This document shows positions 48,501 through 56,600 of a DNA stretch of 64,000 nt, one piece after another. Under the pieces are notes generated by a model. That model was not told the DNA's origin, did not search any database, and saw nothing but the letters and a program-made list of their open reading frames with translations. This DNA comes from CBDDKU01 sp965230375 (GTDB taxonomy: Bacteria > Bacteroidota > Bacteroidia > Flavobacteriales_D > Cryomorphaceae). The stretch spans positions 1 to 64,000 of the forward strand of contig CBDDKU010000010.1 of NCBI GenBank assembly GCA_965230375.1. The letters run 5' to 3'. Position 1 is the stretch's first letter. The number at the start of each line of letters is the position of its first letter. The position numbers and the translations under genes were made by a program.

Positions 48501-49065
48501 GATCATCACCCTTCGCGATTCATGTGAAGTGCCGGCTGGTACCTTAATAGGAGCCTTTGATCAAGACGGGATTATCCGCGGATTGGCAGAGATACATGAG
48601 TCGGAACGTGATGACCTGGCATTCATCACCATCAATGCCGAAAATGATATGAATCTCAAACTTCAAGTAATCGATCGCGAAAGCGGCGAACTCTACCCAT
48701 CCTTGGCAGTTGTGAGCTTTGAAGCCAATACCCTAAAAGGAAGCTTTGAAGCACCGGAGATTCTCTTCTCGGGCACCCAGTTTTGTGAAGATGATGTGCT
48801 GACATCCAAATCAGACTTTGAAGTCGTACCAAACATATTTTCGAGTTGGGTCCGCGTATTCTATAAGAGTCTAAGGCCTTCAGAAAAAGCCAGGTTGGTC
48901 ATTTATGATATGAATGGAAGGGCAGTATTCAATGAACGCGTTTCGGTGCTGGAAGGGCAAAATGAATTTGCCTTGCAGCTTGAGCATCTGGTTGCAGGTC
49001 CCTATCTCTTAAAACTTGAAACAGAACATGGGTCTGAAATGCACAAAATCATTAAAACTCATTAA
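39544..49065 (+). CDS. Giant (3173-aa) T9SS-secreted multidomain surface protein
   Basis: The N-terminal signal runs to ~residue 33. Then come Fn3-like domains (~180-535), a LamG-like jellyroll (~585-770), two carboxypeptidase-regulatory-like domains (~800-930) and a large Ser/Thr-rich region (~1290-1750) interrupted by a helical hydrophobic stretch (~1562-1620). Two further LamG-like domains (~2060-2460) follow, split into an Ig-like (Big_5-type) domain. Next are an abundant-in-secreted-protein Ig domain (~2590-2650), ADFQF-type modules (~2668-2775, ~2972-3079) with a GWNWFG/GWNWLG tandem between them, and a type A sorting domain ending HKIIKTH. It is probably an adhesin or large exoprotein. 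It is followed after 3 bp by the CHU_C gene. Confidence 0.92.
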   Translation: MNSIGPNTQGNFLRKLFLLTAFLWSTSLVAINYESTWFTVSINPCTGYAQLDFVIYVDADNNLDDLFWEGSFNAIQMKVGSGSWVNIGQMGSGHPGGGASHYTFNNDDVFYKRLNTGLISQSLSSYMTGDNQSDRPYWIRSQFYLPPSAIGEDIQFRFGPESVFEEASTLPGPISDDIPFTPDLANISASDNTDCDGVHISWDVPNGLCSGSTTQIYRDDVQIAEVSATSLTYFDNTAVPGSEYDYKARFVKMMLSGSNTANSGSFSSIDIGKRKDVPEPPTNVQASTTDCNSQVHLQWNFVSEIDSLEIYRDGVAVGKITGNNATFTDNVPQRGVLYNYTLNAKNECGWGEQSEGVAGISPDDPEKSPNLIVSEIPGVGIQLNWVDVDLETGYQVERNLLGGGGATFFDVDQDMTEYIDESVIICQTYEYRIISINDCKPEGVAADSVRQIILTPDLSNSFNETSLSGSKGYHSNRVQLDWSVENNANFLNGFKIYRKQLDSAEDSVLIASVNSGSNNYVDNFADAGVLYEYFIIGESQCENTTIYSNVESDIGFRSPFGTVTGNVSYTGGIAVEDVRISAESTSQIDGHSVELTGADSLKVLSSPSLNFNDAFVLESWLSPLDLSSDFTIARRSGQFEIAYDGDIQSFIFSTTHTDGTEAALYADGSGVLENNFTHVAFKYADDSLFFFLNGENVASLETGTTENMASVSSPIFIGQGYSGLIDETRIWSLAKSDGDIARDHSRIMVGGEAGLKVYLRYNEGAGNWAYDISKVGNAFNKNHAEFLGSISWSETIPSESQLSIASYTNENGNYVMTVPYNGLGEGFVLTPSYLIHQFDPGTQALFIGDGQIIHNNIDFEDISSFTVTGTVFYQNSTCPAEGVSLSVDGNQVVVDGQPAQTDEDGVFNIQVPIGEHFISVSKPGHTFSVGRFPGTGKYNFQDDLAGVGFIDSTLVKVVGRVVGGLREANKKPGLGLSTNNIGVARLAFSSQLGNGCAGDTIFTDAQTGEYVTYLPPLKYVPSVGIENNPTIDFGVLDLLDLSNTPQEFAAYDTTFTTDGEVVSVDSVVYNKRLDYIHRVDPIIVVKDRDGIHDFIGDSLYTYVNPNTGDTVQRNLRTDPFRWPIFTRQDDDYKYRALIKIFERYVNADTPTLIDSVPSTDGVLTINNALADLETAQVELSKFNTPDSLRFLVYSFKAVNPNFLQNASIPDYSYTRTIEMNVVTGGGNSISWDPIPASEVPTGGDQKFRAIYLGSKTDGEQFVTAGPEVPEYVLRDPPGTGSSAKRESGSVKSQIANWSWNLDTKAHMEDAFFLGAKFTLGLGVSTATENEFNTIAGFSATISGGRKGSQSISTTNTQSWETNASGTPGSGSDLYIGQSRNIQFGVSEHLAIVPDSLCAQVECLGMASPEFQYAKRYSLAIVPGGYQTTFIYNQNNILNEQIPNLRELRNAILQSNDQYTSNLPIGDPNYGLNNDNPVFGPLVSSDNPGQGEFEDLSGVSYTYTAINLEDSLTGDSVRFINNQIRQWEEAIRLNEWEKLNIGNQTVRDSLKERELDELYQANRAMLIARGVLIAANGAAGLGVAYGLIATPVPGSSFAGYAVFAVGTGTGIAQAEIAEEYERYVQARDRIEEKYASDTPANYSISGGNTFTSSMTHATASSVTKSIEYGMSASLKIELENKVSNNGVGFKKGIELNYKSGRDWTRASTESETVSFTLSDPDETDFFSVDVYPSILGWGPIFKKQAGGQTSCPYEDEELSMFYEPGSVLSNATQQVDKPSISVSPSILFNVPVNESAVFNLTLGNESESDTDREYQVSLVSTSNPFGAIATIDGNSSISVNVPAGSSINKVLSIEKGPGAVYDYDSLLFVITAPCEGMNLADSVYVSARFIPTCTDVELVQPEEAWVANTFNNDTVPSAIAGYDINFFDFEELKIEYKPSNESQWIGLQTFYRDTSGLGNPDAIPIPTGQSFTSYDWDIAQLTDGNYDLRTRSVCALADKTSITYTGIVDRIKPHVFGTPSPGDGILSPNDDISITFNEPVDLGALTQLNFDVRGVLNGTETLHGSSLFFDGVDDYLEVSAGAPFKNRDFTIQLAVRRNGTGAETLLAQGQDEAEEIYLGFNEADQLVFRINGEEVSSNQTFDNTLWHYIGLSYSFENETADMYLANELESTVINSGNNSLFPAYEGIGRMMIGKQDYGSPGYFNGNIHEVRVWDRALSFSEFTLTMNKILSDNQAGLLYNWRMDEVVGDIAMDHVRRRDAVIYGAQWAVEPGGSSADFDGVSNYISISTGDVLITDDMNFTLEFWFKGSQTGGATLFSNGSGNGQFADSLYSWVLNREPSGAISLMNNGNIFQVTEANYFDGEWHHLAIVLNRNANITSIIDGNIENSIPSNPFRQLSGASMSMGAHVYNDGLGEVVSNYFEGEVDEFRFWNTNRKIEQVKRDQHNRMSANEPGLLLYLPFENYEEDDTGIPILTPSFSEQVYSANHPVEENGTTLLDQSPLIRIQRPVEEIAFTYSVNNDQIIITPTSASEMIENVTLDITVTGVKDLQGNIMASPVTWIAYIDKNQVVWGDDILAYEKAVGEELTFTSTIVNQGGEEKAFNLQNLPAWLTAIPSSGTINPNSSQEVSFSVDPLVNIGDYTQDVHLLTDFNYPEKLTVELKVRETLPDFDFNPADFQFSMGIIGSLEIRGISSTDVEDMLVCFSDGEVRGLQNLIYLEDIDRHLVYLDVYSNESSGEALTFKIWDASAGILYSHVDPETLPFQANTTVGNPLLPQLFETDFEIEAEIPLSAGWNWFGHYLQNPDSTDFDSLFESLQSLTGDQLNGQDFYANYSGSTGWIGPLENSGIRAEDGYKFFKNEADTLVLTGDIINPSMRTISLDQGWNWLGFISIRNQGIDQALGNLNPSEGDEIKGRSSFSVYVNQSIGWQGTLTTLTPGQGYMYKASEAQSFSYPYAGFFKNTRLPDQPLEHPVWQVDYGAFPNTMNMIITLRDSCEVPAGTLIGAFDQDGIIRGLAEIHESERDDLAFITINAENDMNLKLQVIDRESGELYPSLAVVSFEANTLKGSFEAPEILFSGTQFCEDDVLTSKSDFEVVPNIFSSWVRVFYKSLRPSEKARLVIYDMNGRAVFNERVSVLEGQNEFALQLEHLVAGPYLLKLETEHGSEMHKIIKTH

Positions 49066-49068
49066 GCC

Positions 49069-50361
49069 ATGAAATCAATATGCATATATATAATCGCCCT
49101 GATTTGCATACCAACTGCAATCCTGGCACAACCTGACTGGACGGTGAATTCGGCCGACTTTCAGTTTACGATGACATTTACTGGTGTTGGAACTTTCAAT
49201 TGCGAAGAAACGTCAGATTCCAATGATATGGTTGCGGTCTTCGTAGGCGACGAATGTCGGGGAGTGGCACATTTCGATACGGAAGCGAATGGGAGCTTAC
49301 TGGCTTACCTTACCGTATATGGAAACACCGTGCAAGGTACCGAGTTGAATTTCAAGCTTTATAAGGCCGAGACAGATGAAATCATAGATAGCCCAAAATT
49401 GGAAGTATTTAGCGATGGAGAAATCATGGGAAATCCGGAAGAACCGTATTCTTTTCTCACCGAATATGGAATTGCCGACATATACGTGCCCGGCGATAGC
49501 TTGGTGAGTTCATTTGAACCGGGAACTGCCGTTTCTGAGCTTTTTTTGATTGATTCAGCCGGAGATACCCTTTCAGGAAACTTTGAATTTATCGACGATG
49601 AGTTCGGGCCAGACAATGACCAGTTCTCACTGCTTACGAGTTTTCTCATACTGGAAAACAACTTGGTTCCTGAAGTTCAGGACACCCTTCAGATCCATAT
49701 CCGTGGGTTTAGCGATGGGGGGTGTGACACTGACCTGATTTTTTTCTTGCCTGTTATCAATGTGAACAGCCCTCCACAAGGGCTCGTGAGTGATACCCTA
49801 CAGGTAGCAGAAAATCAGCCGGTCGGTACCCTTGTCGGAATTCTTGAAGCCGAAGATGAAAGCCCAGATGACTCGCATGTGTTCTCCTTTTTTGAAGTCG
49901 ATAGTATAAACCCCGACCACAGCGCATTTGACATTTTGAGTCCGGAAGTCCAATCAAAAATAGTGCTCAACTACGAAGCTCAATCCTGGTATACCTTGTT
50001 TATCAAAATTGTAGATGAAGCCGGAAATTCGGTGGTAGATACCCTGTGGGTTGAGGTGTTAGATGAGATTGAGTTTGAAGATCTCAAGGCGGGAAACTTA
50101 TTAACCCCGGATGCCGATGGGCACAATGACACATTTACGATTCCCAACGTGCACCTTTTCAAAAATTACGAACTGTACGTCTACAATGCTCAGGGCGTTG
50201 AAGTCTATAAAACTGGTGATTACGACAATTCGTGGACAGGCGTCTCGAAGAATGGGGCGGAGCTTCCCAGTGCGACGTATTACTATGTATTCCAGGACAA
50301 GAACCAAACAGAAAATGCCTTTAAGGGTGAAATACACATATACAGGACCAATAAATTTTAA
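49069..50361 (+). CDS. Cadherin-like secreted protein with T9SS type B (CHU_C) tail
   Basis: A 430-aa protein with signal MKSICIYIIALICIPTAILA. Residues ~22-130 repeat the ADFQF module of the preceding giant protein (NSADFQFTMTFTGVG, then VAVFVGDECRGVAHF). A cadherin-like domain (~235-325: TLQVAENQPVGTLVGILEAE) follows, then a gliding-motility-associated C-terminal domain (LLTPDADGHNDTFTIPN to EIHIYRTNKF). Type B cargo normally depends on a PorP/SprF-like partner encoded nearby, as here 3 bp downstream. Confidence 0.9.
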   Translation: MKSICIYIIALICIPTAILAQPDWTVNSADFQFTMTFTGVGTFNCEETSDSNDMVAVFVGDECRGVAHFDTEANGSLLAYLTVYGNTVQGTELNFKLYKAETDEIIDSPKLEVFSDGEIMGNPEEPYSFLTEYGIADIYVPGDSLVSSFEPGTAVSELFLIDSAGDTLSGNFEFIDDEFGPDNDQFSLLTSFLILENNLVPEVQDTLQIHIRGFSDGGCDTDLIFFLPVINVNSPPQGLVSDTLQVAENQPVGTLVGILEAEDESPDDSHVFSFFEVDSINPDHSAFDILSPEVQSKIVLNYEAQSWYTLFIKIVDEAGNSVVDTLWVEVLDEIEFEDLKAGNLLTPDADGHNDTFTIPNVHLFKNYELYVYNAQGVEVYKTGDYDNSWTGVSKNGAELPSATYYYVFQDKNQTENAFKGEIHIYRTNKF

Positions 50362-50364
50362 GGC

Positions 50365-51270
50365 ATGAAAAATCTAGCTTACATATCGCTAACTGCATTT
50401 CTTTCTTTCTGGATATTCATAAATGGAATGGCCCAGGATGCATTGACTATGCAGGACATCAATTTCGATCGCATAAACTACAATACGGCATTTACGATTG
50501 AAAAAACTGAAACGGTCGGCGCTTCACTGACAAATACCACTTCCGGTGGGATCCAAAATACTGGTCAGATCAACTTCCTTGCCTACTCACAGCTCAAATC
50601 GGCTGGTTTGGCTCTGGGGCTGAGGGTCAACTCCAAGTATTTTGGGTTCCTGCGCACCACACAATTTGAATTGAACACAGCCAAGCGCGTTCAACTCAAT
50701 TCCAACTCAGCTTTTATGGCTGCACTTGGTGTGGGGATGCAATTCTCTGCCCTCCGGAAAGGAGAGGTCAATGAATATGCCGATCAGATGGATCCGATTC
50801 TCTTAAATGGAGAATTTCCCCAGTATCGATTTACTTTTAGTTTCGGTCTGGGCTATGTCTGGAAGAAAAAATTACGCTTGGGACTTTCAATGCCAGCCTT
50901 TGCTAAAACAGAAAGCGATTTGAATCCGGTGTATATTTTCAACGGATCCTATGAAGTGGAGGCATCAGAAGATATCAGAGTTCTTCCCGAAATACTGGCA
51001 TTTGGTTCTGGGGTGCAAGCCTTCACAGGAGAGCTAAATGGCCGCCTGGAGTATAAGGAGCGCGTTTGGATAAAGGCTGGCTATCGGACGAGCAATACCT
51101 TTGTCGGGGGTGCGGGCGTCATGGTGAGTGGAATTGAGATAGGCTATGCCTACAATACCTGGTTTAGTGAATACAATTCAGTACTTCCCTCTTCACACAA
51201 TATTAATCTCTCATTTCGCATAGCCCCCGGTGGTGCCAATGCTCAAGACAGGAAGTATCAGTTGTATTAA
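50365..51270 (+). CDS. PorP/SprF-family outer-membrane protein
   Basis: A 301-aa exported protein (signal 1-23, ending GMAQ). The ~280-residue remainder has the alternating strands and aromatic girdles of a small outer-membrane barrel, e.g. LGLRVNSKYFGFLRTTQFEL and YRFTFSFGLGYVWKKKLRLGLS. It ends with a strand NINLSFRIAPG. PorP/SprF proteins act with the T9SS in surface delivery or attachment of type B cargo such as SprB. Location after the CHU_C gene fits a dedicated partner. Confidence 0.85.
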   Translation: MKNLAYISLTAFLSFWIFINGMAQDALTMQDINFDRINYNTAFTIEKTETVGASLTNTTSGGIQNTGQINFLAYSQLKSAGLALGLRVNSKYFGFLRTTQFELNTAKRVQLNSNSAFMAALGVGMQFSALRKGEVNEYADQMDPILLNGEFPQYRFTFSFGLGYVWKKKLRLGLSMPAFAKTESDLNPVYIFNGSYEVEASEDIRVLPEILAFGSGVQAFTGELNGRLEYKERVWIKAGYRTSNTFVGGAGVMVSGIEIGYAYNTWFSEYNSVLPSSHNINLSFRIAPGGANAQDRKYQLY

Positions 51271-51510
51271 ACTTGGGAAGCAGTGATACTTTGGTTGTGA
51301 TTACCATCATTGCTGCGAGCTGGCCCCTTCAGGGAGCAGGGAGCGGGAGGCTTTAAAAACAAAAGTAGTGCACAAATTGCACATCATTTTCACCAGAATT
51401 AAATACTCACAAAACCAATTGTCACGATATCTTTATAGCGGATTGTGATTAGCGAGATAAAGATTGATAATCGCTTTGAGCCCGTTAAGGAATCAAGGGA
51501 ATGAAAGTAA

Positions 51511-52242
51511 TCACCTAACAAATTTAATCACCGCATCCACCTTTGGGTTGAATAAATGCAGGTCGGTGACGGTCATTTTCACCACCTTTAGGTATTCGGT
51601 AAGTTCTTCGCTTTCGATGACAAGGGTTTGCTCGTCAGTATCTAGGGACCATTTGGCTTCTAGCACGACACCTAAGGGAGCTTTATTTATAAAGGTTCCA
51701 TCTTTTTGGAAGGTGTAGCTCACCAGTTCGTCGCCTTCATGTTTAAGGATAATTCCAGACTCTTTACCGTTTTTGATTTGGCCATCGTAAACCCAAGTGC
51801 CCAGCAAGTCTTTCTCATTCACCTTCACACCTTCTATCTTATTGATGTTTCTCACCTCAAGCTCTATATGGGCTATATTACTGGTTTTTGTTAGTTGCCA
51901 GCCTTTCCCTTGCATGTTGAAAATAAGTTGATTCTCGCTAATGGGTTTTAACTCCACATCTTGCGAATATCCCTTAGAGGAGTTCAGTGCGTAAATGTTA
52001 TTTCCGTTATCAGTCCAGGTACCCGTTTCAACTTTACCCATGCTCTGGAAAGAGTAATTCTCCTTATCGAAGGCTAGTGTCATATCTCCAAACATCATAT
52101 TCGCCATTTCAACTCCCTTCTCGTCCATTTCTTCTTCGGAGACCATTTTTTCATATTTCCATACACCCAAAATGGAGCTGTCCTGGGCGTAGGAGATATA
52201 AGTTGTAAATAGAAAAGCAATAATGAACAATACTTTTTTCAT
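51511..52242 (-). CDS. Exported protein with two lipocalin-like halves
   Basis: A 243-aa protein with signal MKKVLFIIAFLFTTYISYAQ. Two related halves follow: LGVWKYEKMVSEEEM...ETGTWTDNGNNIYAL and LLGTWVYDGQIKNGKESG...LEAKWSLDTDEQTLVI. Each has the G-x-W opening and closing strands of lipocalin-like (DUF4488/lipocalin_4-type) domains. These bind small hydrophobic ligands or are structural; the ligand is unknown. It stands alone and converges with the surface-protein operon. Confidence 0.7.
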   Translation of the reverse strand: MKKVLFIIAFLFTTYISYAQDSSILGVWKYEKMVSEEEMDEKGVEMANMMFGDMTLAFDKENYSFQSMGKVETGTWTDNGNNIYALNSSKGYSQDVELKPISENQLIFNMQGKGWQLTKTSNIAHIELEVRNINKIEGVKVNEKDLLGTWVYDGQIKNGKESGIILKHEGDELVSYTFQKDGTFINKAPLGVVLEAKWSLDTDEQTLVIESEELTEYLKVVKMTVTDLHLFNPKVDAVIKFVR

Positions 52243-52659
52243 GGTTTGTTTTTTACATGGATTCCATTGTTAAACACCCTACTTCCCCAAAAAGGATGTA
52301 ATTCTATTTAGGGTAGATAACTGAAATCTCACTCGTTTAAAATTAGGTTGATAAAACTAGAGTAATTTGCTCTACGATATATGTGAAATTGTAGAAAATA
52401 TCTTCTGGAAATCAAATCGAATACGTGGATAAAGACGAAGAAGGCCGAATACTAAATAAGCGGCTTGAGTCTACTCAGGATGCTTTTCCTGTATTTGATT
52501 TTAGCTTTGTTTATCTCCAGTAGTTTCGATCTGGGGTCTGAAGAACTTTGTGATGCTGGAAAGGGATGCTGATGTTTGGGGGAGTGGTGCGTTCAGAAAG
52601 AGTGAAATGATAGACTCTCTCAAAAAATGTATCTTACACTGAATTTAGAAACATACGAG
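52243..52659. other. Intergenic region with possible decayed small gene
   Basis: Between divergent genes. The right half has open pieces in different frames: a 29-codon ORF from 52480 starting MLFLYLILALFISSSFDL, and a segment IWGLKNFVMLERDADVWGSG continuing to a TGA just before 52650. They may be parts of one frameshifted small gene. No family is recognised. Confidence 0.3.
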
Positions 52660-53622
52660 ATGAGACGACCAGCTCTACTAATTCTTTCTCTAGCCCTTTC
52701 CTTTTGCGGTCAGGCGCAGTACGATTATTGGTTCGGGATTGATACCATCACCTTTGAAGATGAATCGCCTTATATCCGCATGGATACAAGCGCATCAAAT
52801 TTATGGCAGGTGGCACCGCCCCAGAAGGAAGTTTTGAATCAGGCATATTCACCTGTGCATGTTATGATCACGGATAGCATAACGGCCTACCCGCAGGGAG
52901 TACATTCCTATTTTGATTTGATTCTAACGCCGGAGAACACCTTTGACTTTCCGGAGGCTTTATTTTTTCGATTTAGGCACAAATACTGCACAGATGAAGG
53001 ACTCGATGGTGGGTACATTACCTATTCCTGCGATATGGGTGAATCGTGGTTAAATGTCATTAGTGAAGAACCCTGTCATTGGTGGGATGCCACACCTGCA
53101 TGGAGTCAAGGTTCTAATGGGATGTATATATCAAGTGATACCTTGTACAATGGTGAACCTGGTTATTCTGGTTGTATAGATGAATGGTCTGAAGTCTACG
53201 TCGCCTTCCATTATATGGCCATCGCTCCTCCAAAGTCAGATTTGAACGAGACGGATACCATGCTCGTGCGTTTCAATTTTATTTCGGATAGTGTGGACAC
53301 GCCTTTCGACGGTTGGATGATTGATGATATCGAAACTTTCGCTGCTGATATCTGGTCCAATACCGAGTTCCAAGAAAAAGCTGAGTTTTCCCTTTACCCG
53401 AATCCTTCTAATGGTGATTTGAACATTCAGTTGGATGAATTTCACACCGATCTACAAGTGACCATATACAACGCGGTAGGGGCCAAGGTTCTGGAAGAGT
53501 CAAAAGTGGGCGGAGAGAACTTCATTCTTTCGCTGGAGACTATTCCCGATGGACTTTACTTTGTTCATATCACTTCTGAGAATAGGTCGTTGGGGGTGGA
53601 GAAAGTGGTTGTTGGGAGGTAG
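52660..53622 (+). CDS. T9SS type A secreted protein of unknown function
   Basis: The ATG at 52660 gives 320 aa with signal MRRPALLILSLALSFCGQAQ. The middle is a beta-sandwich with paired Cys (YCTDEGLDGGYITYSCDMGESW, EPCHWWDATPAW) and ends with WMIDDIETFAADIW. This resembles MAM/jellyroll-like immune- or carbohydrate-type domains often seen in T9SS cargo. The last ~75 residues are a type A sorting domain (LYPNPSNGDLNIQL to VEKVVVGR). Substrate or partner is not evident. Confidence 0.82.
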   Translation: MRRPALLILSLALSFCGQAQYDYWFGIDTITFEDESPYIRMDTSASNLWQVAPPQKEVLNQAYSPVHVMITDSITAYPQGVHSYFDLILTPENTFDFPEALFFRFRHKYCTDEGLDGGYITYSCDMGESWLNVISEEPCHWWDATPAWSQGSNGMYISSDTLYNGEPGYSGCIDEWSEVYVAFHYMAIAPPKSDLNETDTMLVRFNFISDSVDTPFDGWMIDDIETFAADIWSNTEFQEKAEFSLYPNPSNGDLNIQLDEFHTDLQVTIYNAVGAKVLEESKVGGENFILSLETIPDGLYFVHITSENRSLGVEKVVVGR

Positions 53623-53672
53623 AATACAGTGTCTTTGTGCAAACTGATGATTGATAAACTTGTCGGTCAGAC

Positions 53673-56600
53673 CTAGCGATGGTACTGACTCGGAGCCACC
53701 CCAAACTTCTCCTTAAAGGCGCGGGTAAAATAGCTGGGATCATTAAATCCAACGGCATAGGCTATTTCTGAGACGTTGAGTTCTCCTTGCTTCAAAAGCT
53801 TCGCCGCTTCGTTCAGCCGAATATCGCGAACAACAATTGTTGGGCTCATACCCGTCAGAGCTTTAAGCTTTCTGTAGAGTTGCATCTTGCTGAGGTTCAG
53901 AGCTCGCTCAAGTTGATCGATTCTATATTCGCTATTGTCGATGTTTTGGAGTACAACATCCTTAACTTTTACCAGAAACTGGTTTTCGAGCTGATCATTC
54001 TCGAGCTCAGATTCTTCCAGGTTTTTAAAGCGCGAGATCAGCGTTTTGCGCAAGGCGATTAGCTTTTCCAATCTAATCTCTAACTCATCCTTATCAAACG
54101 GTTTGTTGAGGTATGCATCTGCACCGTGCTTGAGACCCGTATTTCGATCTTCTTGCGTCGATTTGGCAGTAAGAAGCACTATTGGGATATGACTTGTTCG
54201 CATATCAGCCTTGAGTGTCTCGGTGACTTCATACCCATTTTTAAACGGCATCATAACGTCGCTAATAATGATATCAGGGATATGTTTGATGGCCATCTCA
54301 ATACCTGCTTTCCCATTTTCTGCATGTAGAATATGGTAGGTGCTCTGCAATAGAAGCTGCACAAACTGTACGATTTGATAATTGTCTTCAACCAATAAGA
54401 GAAAGGGCTTGTCTTTTTCTTCTGGTAAGGGAACACCTGGTGATACTGGTACAGATGCTTTGACAGGCGCCTTATAAAACTCAGCTGCCTCAGATTGGTT
54501 TTTGATCGGAAGAAAGAAACGGAAGGTACTACCTTTGTTTAACTCGGAATCTACTTCCAGCTTACCACCAAGGAGCTTGACCAATTCGAAACTTAATGCT
54601 AACCCAATACCGGAGCCTTGGGCTTGGCGTGTTTCAGAATCGTCAACTTGATAAAAGCGCTCAAAAATGTGGTTGAGCTTTTCGGTAGGGATACCTATGC
54701 CCGAGTCTTCTACTTCTACAACAAGCATATTTTCATCTCCCAGCCTTACCTTCACTGTGATCCGGTCGCCTTTGCTCGTGAACTTAAACGCATTTGAAAG
54801 AAGATTCAGCAGGATTTGACGCGTTTTCACTTCGTCGTAATCCATTAGAAGTTGCTCTACACCACTTTGAAAGATGAGCTCCTTCTCTTGAATATCGGCT
54901 GTGCTTCGCAAGGATTCCGTCAGGTACCTTAGGTAGGAGATTATATCTCCATTGATGTAATTTGCTTCAAGTTTATCTGCTTCCAGTTTACTCAGGTCGA
55001 GTATCTGATTAACCATTTCTAATAGGTTATTCGCATTTTCATGGATGGCCTGGGTATACGTTTCGTTGTTTTTGATCATCCCCGTCATCCCGAGAATAAC
55101 GGTAAGCGGAGTTCTAAACTCATGCGTAATGTTTGTGAAGATTCGAGATTTCAGTGTGTCTAATTCTAAGAGACGTTGGGCTTCTCTCTTTTCGTGCTCC
55201 CGCTCAAGTTGGTAGCGGTATATAAAAACGACCAAACCAATGATGACCAGAGCATAAATTGTGTAGGCCCACCAAGTTCGCCACCATGGCGGAAGAACAT
55301 GAATGTTCAGTTCTTTGATTTTGGAGCTCCATTTTGCTGATCGATTTGTCGATTTCACCTGTAGTGTATAGTCGCCAAATGGTAAGCTGGTAAAGGTTAT
55401 GTTTCGGTCTCTACCTATGATATTCCAAGAAGGGTCGAAGTTTACCAGCTTGTATTGATATTCAGTCTTTTCAGGTAGGCTCAGATCCATTCCCGTTACT
55501 TGAAAAGATACCATTTGAGCATCGGGTCTTAGCCAGATATCTCTAGCCGACTCAATAGGGTGTGATAAGACTTGACTGTCAGAGCTGAAAGTGACAGGGC
55601 GGTTATTGATCTTAACTTGAGAAATAATGGTTTCAGGGTTCTCATTTGACCTAAAAAGAGAGTCGGGGTAAAAGCGATTGATGCCTTTGATACCGCCAAA
55701 AATAAGCTCGTTATCACTCGCCTTGCAAAAGGACCTGGTATTGAACTCATTGTCTTGTAGCCCATCAGAGACTGTGTACGTGTTTACTGAATGATTCTGA
55801 GTGTGAAACGAACAGAGACCCTTATTTGTGCTCAGCCAAAGTTGTTCACCGTTACTCAGAATTCCGTAGATGGTTTGATCTGGTAGTCCGGCTTTTTCGG
55901 TGAAATGATCGAAGAGCAGGGTTCGCTGGTCCAATCTGTCCAACCCTGCACCATTGGTTCCGATCCAAATTACGTTAGGGTCGGTAGGGTCAATACACAA
56001 TGACTTGATGTGGTTATTGGCCAGGGAGTTACTGTCATTTGGGTTGTGGGTCAGGGTTTCGAATGATTTGGTTGACCTATCATACTTAACAAGGCCGTTT
56101 GGGGTACCTATCCAAAAATCCTTTGTAGCGGTTTGAACTATTCGGTTCGAAATGCGGTTGTCGTCGAATGTGCCAAAGCGGTTTAGAAAAGGAAGTCCAT
56201 CGAACACTCCCGTTTTGGGGTCAAATTTTCCAAACTCTCCAGCTGTGGCGATCCAAATGGAATCGTCATCATCAATTATTAAGTCGTAGACTCCAAGTAG
56301 AAAGTCATCATCGCCATTCCTACTTTTTTGTTCTATTGGAAAGTAGTCGTGTTTTAAAACAGTGGTTCCATCAATATGAAAATGATGCAGGCCGTCGTAA
56401 TTCCCAATCCATAGTCCACCATTTCCATCTCCCTTTATAAATTTTGCAGAAAAGTCGAATTCGGCATCTTCAGAAGCTCGAACGTGGTTGTAATTATCTA
56501 TGCCAAATGCTACTTCCTGAGGGTGAATTGAGCCATCTGGTATGACCATTATAGTTCTCTTCGTAAAATACCATATATGCCCATTTTCATCTTTGTAGAC

